Shown in pieces: positions 58,378-64,000 of a stretch of DNA of 64,000 bases. The notes under the pieces are model-generated. The model was not told the DNA's origin. It did no database searches and was given only the letters and a program-made list of their open reading frames with translations. Source of the stretch: Candidatus Enterococcus huntleyi. GTDB lineage: Bacteria > Bacillota > Bacilli > Lactobacillales > Enterococcaceae. The translations under genes and the position numbers were made by a program. The DNA lies in the NCBI RefSeq assembly GCF_009933175.1, contig NZ_MAEJ01000015.1, forward strand, positions 62,001-126,000, given 5' to 3'. Numbering within the stretch: position 1 is the first letter of the stretch; every line of letters begins with the position of its first letter.

Positions 58378-58762
58378 CACCTGAATTCTCCTTAATATAT
58401 CAATATATCATGCTTTTTAGCCCCTAAGTATCAAATTAAATAAGGTTCAATTTTTCTTGTTCACTTACTTAAAAATCACTTACATTATTCTCTCTTCATA
58501 GTAGCATAATTCTTTCATAATAAAAACCCAAATCATCGTCAATTTCAAATTAAATAACATACCTTCTTTACACAAAGAATTAGATAATGATCGTTATTAA
58601 ATAACACGATACAGGCTTTCTAATCGTTCGCTGTAATCCTACAACTCCCCTAAACTAATTTGACCATTCCAAACCTATTCCGCGAGCATACAACTTTTCT
58701 AAACCTCCCTCTGATAGGTGATAAATTAATTAGTTTTTATTTCCCCATATAACGGCTGAGTT

Positions 58763-58771
58763 TGATATACT
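58763..58771 (+). promoter_or_regulatory. Extended -10 before small membrane peptide
   Basis: TGATATACT (extended -10 TGn and TATACT). The region 58378–58762 upstream contains no gene I can support. Confidence 0.45.
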
Positions 58772-58812
58772 GAGAGAGGTTGATTGTACATAACCCTAAA
58801 TTTATTGAAGTT

Positions 58813-58938
58813 ATGCTAAGTCTTTTTATGACCCTAATTATGGCTCTATTATTTGATCAATACGTCATGAAATTAGTCAACTATGTAGGTGACACGCTTC
58901 AAAATAAATTCATCAAAGCAAAAGCAGAACCAAAATAA
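58813..58938 (+). CDS. Small Fst-like membrane peptide (possible type I toxin)
   Basis: 41 aa: a hydrophobic segment MLSLFMTLIMALLFDQYVMK followed by a charged tail ending KFIKAKAEPK. By eye it tracks the enterococcal Fst toxin (LMSLVIAPIFVGLVLEM...) in size, charge pattern and spacing of M/L/A/F/V/D residues. The ribosome binding site is weak (GAAG). It has its own promoter and strong terminator, giving an RNA of about 240 nt. Coding potential is not proven by length alone. Confidence 0.45.
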   Translation: MLSLFMTLIMALLFDQYVMKLVNYVGDTLQNKFIKAKAEPK

Positions 58939-58958
58939 ATAAATCTATCAGATGACAA

Positions 58959-59013
58959 CAAACTAGCAAGTAGACTCTATTCAAACGAATAGAATTTACT
59001 TGCTAGTTTGTTT
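58959..59013. terminator. Bidirectional terminator between peptide and phosphoesterase genes
   Basis: Fourteen-bp stem CAAACTAGCAAGTA/TACTTGCTAGTTTG with an inner TCTATTC/GAATAGA stem. Confidence 0.85.
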
Positions 59014-59044
59014 ATACAGTCTGATCTTAGTGACTGAGCCTTAC

Positions 59045-60733
59045 TCAAATCAGGCTCATCAAATCAAACCCCGTATTCATATCAGAATAGATTGAACACA
59101 CGACAAAGCGTTCACGCCCAGCAAATTCAGTCAGCTTATAGCGACCAAAAGCGGCTGGAATTGGGTGGTGTCCATGAACCGCTCCGATAATATTAAATTC
59201 TTCAAATAATTGTCTGATTGCTGGTTCAGAGCAGTCATACTCTTTGCTGTAAGATTGACTACGTGGCGATAAGCGACTCAACTCATTAAACAACGGGGCA
59301 TTAGAAACGATGACAGTTGGGATTTCGCGGTCTTCTGAGAGTTGCTTCGTCAAAGTTGCCAAGATGAAACGCTGAAGCCTCTTCTTTCGTTGAACCAAAG
59401 CCACTGGGATTGTTAACCCTATATAACGAATCCCGTCATGAATGACACTACTATTATTTAACACAGTCATTTTAGGAAAACGTGCTTGAATTTCCTTTTG
59501 AACAACTCGATAAAACGGATGATCGCCAATTGGTAAGAGCGGCCAAGCATCGCTTGGATTTTCTCTAATCAGCTGGAACCATTTCGTATTTTTAAATGGT
59601 TGCCACTTAGCCCATTCTTCACTCGTTGTATCCGAATTTTCTGGCAGAACTGCTGCAAGCTCATGATTTCCTATGACATAGATTCCCTTGATCACCTGAT
59701 TAGTGACCCTTGAATCCATCACATTGCCAGCCAAAATATTATAGTGCTTATTACTAAAGGGAAATTTCCCATCTCTTATATGCAAATCAGAGACGACATT
59801 AACTAAGTTGTCATTTTCAGTCGGCAAGACATTCTCGAAATACTGCGTCAGTTCTTGTGGCGCAACACTATGTGCCACATAGTTTTTACGAACATCTGAA
59901 AGCTCTTTACCAAACTCTGAACGTAATAATGGTTGATTATTGGTAGCCATCAGCTGTGTATTCTGCATTAGAGACTGCTCGATTGGCTGTTTAACCTCCA
60001 CAGGTAACGTATTCAGCGCAGGCGTAATATCAGAATCAAACATTAGCTGCTGCTCTTTGTCTGCTAGAGCAAACTCCGGCGAAAGGTTTTCTAATACACC
60101 GATATTTCTCCCATCTGTCGTCAAAGGGAATGATTGGGTCAGTTGAACAACAAATTTTAGGTATTCAGAAAGATAACCAGCTATTCCCGTCTTGGCATTT
60201 TCACTAAACAGAAATTTCCCAGCTAAATTGGCAGAAAGCGGTCCAGTATCATCATGTTGTAATAACCGTCCCACCACTTGAATCTCTAATAACGGATTTT
60301 GTAAAATCGCTTGATAAGCTTGAGCAACTTCAGGTGATTTTTTATCTACCCGTTTATTTGTTAATTGAAAGATACTCAATGCCAAATACTGCTCAACATT
60401 GGTTTGATGGCGCTCTAAATACTCGCGAACTTCCTCAGGATGTAAGAGGTACTGAATAGCTGCTCGCTGCAAATAGTTTCTCCCTGTATCATAGGGAATT
60501 GCCGAATAGACAAGGTTCCCGATAGACGAGACTTCCAACGTATTTTCTCTCGTGTTATAGGTCAACTGGAAGTAATTGTTTTTAAAAACGGTTTTGTTCA
60601 CCGGTCGACGCTTATTTTCTGGATATAATTCAAATCGCTGAGTCAAAGCTACAGGTAATGAGGTCTCAGCTTGGGTTTGTAAATGAACTTGCTCTTTTTT
60701 AACAAGCTCTTTCTCAGCTTTTTTCATTGCCAT
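59045..60733 (-). CDS. Metallophosphoesterase-like protein with altered metal motifs
   Basis: 562 aa. Residues 1 to about 305 are an unrecognised domain, predicted helical in part. The C-terminal half has a calcineurin-like fold: VVSDLHIRDG, ILAGNVMDS, YVIGNHELA, VIVSNAPL, GAVHGHHP. Compared with the family consensus the bridging Asp of GDxxD is Asn, the His before the last motif is Asn, and GHxH is GHHP. Catalysis may be altered or lost. Start ATG 60733 has GAGGGG 6 nt upstream. Confidence 0.78.
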   Translation of the reverse strand: MAMKKAEKELVKKEQVHLQTQAETSLPVALTQRFELYPENKRRPVNKTVFKNNYFQLTYNTRENTLEVSSIGNLVYSAIPYDTGRNYLQRAAIQYLLHPEEVREYLERHQTNVEQYLALSIFQLTNKRVDKKSPEVAQAYQAILQNPLLEIQVVGRLLQHDDTGPLSANLAGKFLFSENAKTGIAGYLSEYLKFVVQLTQSFPLTTDGRNIGVLENLSPEFALADKEQQLMFDSDITPALNTLPVEVKQPIEQSLMQNTQLMATNNQPLLRSEFGKELSDVRKNYVAHSVAPQELTQYFENVLPTENDNLVNVVSDLHIRDGKFPFSNKHYNILAGNVMDSRVTNQVIKGIYVIGNHELAAVLPENSDTTSEEWAKWQPFKNTKWFQLIRENPSDAWPLLPIGDHPFYRVVQKEIQARFPKMTVLNNSSVIHDGIRYIGLTIPVALVQRKKRLQRFILATLTKQLSEDREIPTVIVSNAPLFNELSRLSPRSQSYSKEYDCSEPAIRQLFEEFNIIGAVHGHHPIPAAFGRYKLTEFAGRERFVVCSIYSDMNTGFDLMSLI

Positions 60734-60782
60734 CCATGCCCCCTCATTTCTTAATTATGATATAGCTTCTTTCCTTTGATTA

Positions 60783-60788
60783 ATTATA
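60783..60788 (-). promoter_or_regulatory. Extended -10 of the phosphoesterase-like gene
   Basis: TATAAT preceded by TGC on the minus strand, 50 nt before the start. Confidence 0.5.
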
Positions 60789-60869
60789 GCATTTCTTCAC
60801 CGCTCCATACTGAATAAACACATAAAAAACTCAGCACTTATCAGAGGCTTAATCTTTAGCTTCATTCAA

Positions 60870-60909
60870 ATAGGCTAGCACTAAAAATATTCTTCTAGCG
60901 CTAGCCTAT
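60870..60909 (+). terminator. Orphan plus-strand terminator-like hairpin
   Basis: Ten-bp stem ATAGGCTAGC/GCTAGCCTAT followed by TTTTT on the plus strand. No plus-strand gene precedes it, so an unannotated plus-strand RNA or a chance hairpin are both possible. Confidence 0.45.
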
Positions 60910-60979
60910 TTTTAAGAACTTTTTGATATGATTCATAAATCATGCAGGTTACACGACTGCTCTATGCCTTTATTCGCCA

Positions 60980-61027
60980 AAAAAAGAGAGGCAAAAAGAA
61001 GTGGTTCGATTCCGCCCCCTTTTTGCC
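60980..61027 (-). terminator. Terminator after yebC-family gene
   Basis: GGCAAAAAG/CTTTTTGCC stem with a 20-nt loop and seven T on the minus strand, 58 nt after the stop. Confidence 0.8.
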
Positions 61028-61084
61028 CCCTATTTACTTTTTTATCATTCGGCACTCATTATAAATGCTGACAGATTAGTATTT

Positions 61085-61801
61085 TTAGTCTAAATCAACA
61101 TTATGGAAAATTTGTTGGACATCTTCTAAATCTTCTAATACATCCAGCATTTTTTCGAATTTTTGTAAATCATCGCCTTCTAAAGTCACTTCGTTTTGAG
61201 CAATCATTTGGATTTCAGCAACTGAAAATTCTTCAATCCCTTTTTCTTTTAACGCTACTTGAATTGCGTTAAAATCTTCAGGTTCGCCATACACGATTAA
61301 CTGACCTTCTTCATCTAAAATATCACGCACATCGATATCTTTGTCCATTAAATATTCTAGTAGTTCATCAGCATCATCGCCAGCGAATCCAAAAATAGTA
61401 GTGTTATCAAACATATAAGAAACAGCACCACTAACGCCCATATTTCCGCCATTTTTACCAAAAGCGGCACGAACATCAGCTGCTGTCCGATTGACATTGT
61501 TGGTTAAAGTATCGACGATTACCATTGAGCCATTTGGTCCAAATCCTTCATAACGTAATTCAGAATACTGCTCATCGCCAGAACCCTTCGCTTTCTCGAT
61601 GGCCCGATCAATGATATGTTTCGGTACATTATATGTTTTTGCACGTTCAATAACAAAACGCAATTTTTGATTCGCGTGTGGATCAGGATCACCAGATTTT
61701 GCTGCTGCATAAATTTCAATTCCAAATTTTGCATAAATCCGGCTATTATTTGCATCTTTTGCGGTTTTTTTCGCTACAATATTTGCCCATTTACGACCCA
61801 T
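61085..61801 (-). CDS. YebC/PmpR family protein
   Basis: 238 aa. [20 protein letters not shown] at the N-terminus is characteristic of the YeeN/YeeI (YebC2) branch. [47 protein letters not shown] and the acidic C-terminus are family traits. Long annotated as a DNA-binding regulator. Recent work on relatives points to relief of ribosome stalling at proline stretches. Monocistronic. The ribosome binding site is weak. Confidence 0.92.
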   Translation of the reverse strand: MGRKWANIVAKKTAKDANNSRIYAKFGIEIYAAAKSGDPDPHANQKLRFVIERAKTYNVPKHIIDRAIEKAKGSGDEQYSELRYEGFGPNGSMVIVDTLTNNVNRTAADVRAAFGKNGGNMGVSGAVSYMFDNTTIFGFAGDDADELLEYLMDKDIDVRDILDEEGQLIVYGEPEDFNAIQVALKEKGIEEFSVAEIQMIAQNEVTLEGDDLQKFEKMLDVLEDLEDVQQIFHNVDLD

Positions 61802-61932
61802 AATATCACGTCACTTTCTTTTTATCTGTAATTTTTATAATCTAAAACGTCCTGTATTATTATACTTGTGAAAAGAGATTCTGTGAAGCTTTTTTTCATA
61901 AAGCTAGCATATATTTTTCCAGATATTATCTC

Positions 61933-62730
61933 CTACTTTTTTCTAGCAGATAATAATAGCATCATTGGTCGTCTTAATTCTTCTTTCATCCCAGGTAAAT
62001 CTAACATGCTAGGATCTGGTGTCGCCTCTACCAATTCTACTAATTCGAAGCCATTGTGCAATAAGTCATTCACATAACTCGTCAATGTTCTATGGTATTT
62101 AGTCACTACTGAGCCTAGAAAATTAGTTTTTCTCAATCCTTCATCAAAATAATCATCGACTGGCCATGCAATAATTTCTCCCGCTTCATCATATAACCAT
62201 TCTTCTGTCCCTTCAGCCGTGAATATAGGATGCTCTACCGAAAAGACAAAGTAGCCTTGTTCCGATAATAATCGATGAACTTTTTGGACAATTTCTTCAA
62301 AGGAAGCAACATAATGTAACGCTAAAGAACTGATTACACAGTCAAAGGTTTCTAATTCAGCTAACTTATCAATCTCTTCCATCTTCATCAATCGGTAATC
62401 AATCACACCGCGATTTACACTGGCTTTTCTAGCTCTGTCTTGTCCAGTTTTTTGTTCAATTCCAGCATTAATTGACTGTTCCGTCAACTCTTTGGCTTTC
62501 GCAAGCATTCGTGCAGAAACATCAATTCCGACTACTTTTGCAGCTCCTTTCTCTAAGGCATAGCGACAATGCCAACCATACCCACATCCTAAATCAAGGA
62601 CACGCTTGCCTTTAATATTAGGCAACATTCTTTTCAACTGATGCCACTCACCTGCACCCTTTAGCCCTTTTTTTGAGCGATCCATCTGCGCATATTTTTT
62701 GAAGAATTCTAAATTATCATACTCATTCAT
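61933..62730 (-). CDS. SAM-dependent class I methyltransferase
   Basis: 265 aa. SAM-binding motif I VLDLGCGYGWHCRYAL near residue 45, then VVGIDVSARMLAKAK and the FDCVISSLALHYV motif IV region, followed by a C-terminal lid. UbiE/BioC-like. The substrate is not inferable. Its start overlaps the tmcAL 3' end by 8 nt, with AGGTG before ATG 62730, so the two are coupled. Pairing with tmcAL is common in Lactobacillales. Confidence 0.9.
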   Translation of the reverse strand: MNEYDNLEFFKKYAQMDRSKKGLKGAGEWHQLKRMLPNIKGKRVLDLGCGYGWHCRYALEKGAAKVVGIDVSARMLAKAKELTEQSINAGIEQKTGQDRARKASVNRGVIDYRLMKMEEIDKLAELETFDCVISSLALHYVASFEEIVQKVHRLLSEQGYFVFSVEHPIFTAEGTEEWLYDEAGEIIAWPVDDYFDEGLRKTNFLGSVVTKYHRTLTSYVNDLLHNGFELVELVEATPDPSMLDLPGMKEELRRPMMLLLSARKK

Positions 62731-63901
62731 CTTTCTCACCTGCCACTCTCAATGGAAACCGACCAAAATTTTGCTCTTCCTTATTGATACCCATCTGATA
62801 AATTTTATCGCTTCGAATCAGCAGCGGATACTGTTCTTCTTGATTCTTTCCAATCTTTGAGACAAGTGGTATCTTCAAGCTTTTCTTTTTCTCTTTAAGA
62901 TAGTCCTGCCCCTTTTTTGTAAATCCTAGCACATGAAGATAGGGATTCTGCCAGTGGTACTCAATTTCTGCTGCTTTAATATTTAACAAAATATAACAAG
63001 CCAAACGTTGTAATCTGGTTTGCGTATAACGTTTACTTTTAACTAAATCAATAAATTGCTCAAAATTTTCGGCAACAACTGCTGCTTTTTTTAAGCGATA
63101 TTCTAAACCCTCTGTCATTTGATAAACTTGTCTTAATTCTTCAATCTCCGTTGAAAGAATCTTGTAACGCAAATAGGGCCAGTAATCTGCCCATGTCGAT
63201 GCATGCTGAGCAAATAAATCAATTTGCGTCTGCCTAGGAACATAATTATTCGTCTCTTTGTTTTCAATTTTGGCTTTTCTAATAGCCGTGGCACTAGCTA
63301 TTTTTTCTGATGAGAATTGAGACTCATGGTACTCCGCACCTTCTCTACGAATCGGATAAATCGTCATTGGTGTGTTATATAATGCATTCTCTTTGGCATA
63401 GCTTAATCCTAAAATGTGATTTGGTGAGGAAAAATCCAATGCCATGTCAGGATAGATCGTCTGAAACACTTCCGTCATTTTCTGCGCATAGGATAAAGAA
63501 GTCTCCTTCAAAGACTGAAATGTCTGTTCAATTTCTGCTGGATTTTCTTTTACAAACAAGCCAAAAGCTTCATAGTCAAAAGAAGCTGTACTATCTGTAC
63601 CAAAACAGAGACTCTCACAAGCTAATTCTTGTAAGATCTGAATCGCTCCTTTAGCAAAATAATCCGCAGACTGGACCGCCCATTCTACAGGCAACTCAAT
63701 CACTAAGTCGGCGCCATTTTGTAAAGCTTCATTAGCTCTGAGCCATTTATCAAAAATAGCCGGTTCTCCCCGCTGCAAAAAATTCCCACTCATGACAGCA
63801 ATTATAATATCAGCCTGACTAACTTCTCGTGCTTTCTTAAGATGGTACAAATGACCATTGTGAAACGGGTTGTATTCAACCACTACGCCACAAGCTTGCA
63901 T
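62723..63901 (-). CDS. tmcAL: tRNA(Met) cytidine acetate ligase TmcAL
   Basis: Forms N4-acetylcytidine at the wobble position of elongator tRNA-Met from acetate and ATP (established for Bacillus). 392 aa. HIGH-type nucleotidyl motif GVVVEYNPFHNGHLYHLKKA, VMSGNFLQRGEPAIFDKW, FGTDS, and KRYTQTRLQRLACYILL. ATG 63901 has AAAGGAG 8 nt upstream. The in-frame ATG at 63937 has none. The window ends about 100 nt upstream. Confidence 0.95.
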   Translation of the reverse strand: MQACGVVVEYNPFHNGHLYHLKKAREVSQADIIIAVMSGNFLQRGEPAIFDKWLRANEALQNGADLVIELPVEWAVQSADYFAKGAIQILQELACESLCFGTDSTASFDYEAFGLFVKENPAEIEQTFQSLKETSLSYAQKMTEVFQTIYPDMALDFSSPNHILGLSYAKENALYNTPMTIYPIRREGAEYHESQFSSEKIASATAIRKAKIENKETNNYVPRQTQIDLFAQHASTWADYWPYLRYKILSTEIEELRQVYQMTEGLEYRLKKAAVVAENFEQFIDLVKSKRYTQTRLQRLACYILLNIKAAEIEYHWQNPYLHVLGFTKKGQDYLKEKKKSLKIPLVSKIGKNQEEQYPLLIRSDKIYQMGINKEEQNFGRFPLRVAGEKDE

Positions 63902-64000
63902 AGAGCCACTCCTTTCTTTTACAATCGCTCGCATCATGAAATATTAATTATTCATTTCCACTTATTTAAATAACAAAAAAGATTGAGACAGCCACTAAAG

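Noticed and set aside
58581-58606. Fur-box-like ATAATGATCGTTATTA
   Set aside because: Partial match to the 19-bp Fur consensus in an AT-rich gap with no iron-related gene next to it.
60999-61016. tRNA T-arm-like sequence GTGGTTCGATTCCGCC near the yebC terminator
   Set aside because: Only the T-arm resemblance is present. There is no acceptor, D or anticodon arm, and the segment lies in the loop of the terminator hairpin.

Overview
The window reads as a low-GC Gram-positive chromosome of the genus Enterococcus or a very close relative. The evidence is the gene order polC–proS–rseP(eep)–cdsA–uppS followed by frr–pyrH and tsf–rpsB, class II galT beside a LacI-type galR, T-box-controlled aminoacyl-tRNA synthetases, strong AGGAGG-type ribosome binding sites with frequent GTG/TTG starts, and U-tract hairpin terminators after nearly every unit. 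No rRNA, tRNA, prophage, IS element or CRISPR array was recognised. Species was not determined.

Layout. 1–8.7 kb: replicative polymerase PolC (3' part of the gene lies outside the window), prolyl-tRNA synthetase, the intramembrane protease RseP/Eep, CDP-diglyceride synthase and undecaprenyl-PP synthase. 9–12.8 kb: an ABC exporter-like permease and ATPase, translationally overlapped by a membrane PASTA-repeat protein. 13–16.5 kb: frr–pyrH and rpsB–tsf, with a structured rpsB leader and an intercistronic hairpin. 16.8–21.8 kb: an acyltransferase, two aldo/keto reductases (one a predicted lipoprotein), a LysR regulator and a short-chain dehydrogenase. 22–26 kb: arginine block argR, T-box-argS and argF. 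26–28 kb: a PEP-hydrolase-like barrel fused to an AraC DNA-binding domain, then a gene-free stretch with two copies of a palindrome-ended repeat. 28–31 kb: tsaB–(two RimI-type acetyltransferases)–tsaD. 31–36 kb: the Leloir operon galK–galE–galT–galR. 36–41.8 kb: housekeeping genes (DUF3042, DUF488, yqgQ–glcK–rhodanese, rhomboid with 5-formyl-THF cyclo-ligase, DHFR, racemase). 42–43.6 kb: lipoprotein, glutathione peroxidase, rpmG.

43.7–45.4 kb is the most interesting part. A three-gene cassette consists of an MqsR-like toxin, an MqsA-like zinc/HTH antitoxin with a long C-terminal extension, and a SecB-like chaperone. This is the architecture of a toxin–antitoxin–chaperone (TAC) module. Two imperfect 61-bp direct repeats flank it, one just after the rpmG terminator and one just upstream of the toxin promoter, which looks like an acquisition scar. 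Immediately beyond it is an apparent small-RNA gene with its own promoter and terminator.

45.8–64 kb: a class B penicillin-binding protein, T-box-thrS, a 4-OT tautomerase, an ASCH protein, a P1B-type metal ATPase, a chromosomal ANT(6)-like aminoglycoside adenylyltransferase, YdcF, HelD, an unrecognised protein, a small Fst-like membrane peptide between its own promoter and terminator, a phosphoesterase-like protein with altered metal ligands, a YebC-family factor, a methyltransferase and tmcAL.

Functional threads: translation and ribosome biogenesis (proS, argS, thrS, rpsB, tsf, frr, rpmG, yebC, tsaB/tsaD, tmcAL, rimI), envelope biogenesis (uppS, cdsA, rseP, PBP, PASTA/ABC) and sugar/arginine metabolism with local regulators. 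Accessory features sit in short islands between these housekeeping blocks.
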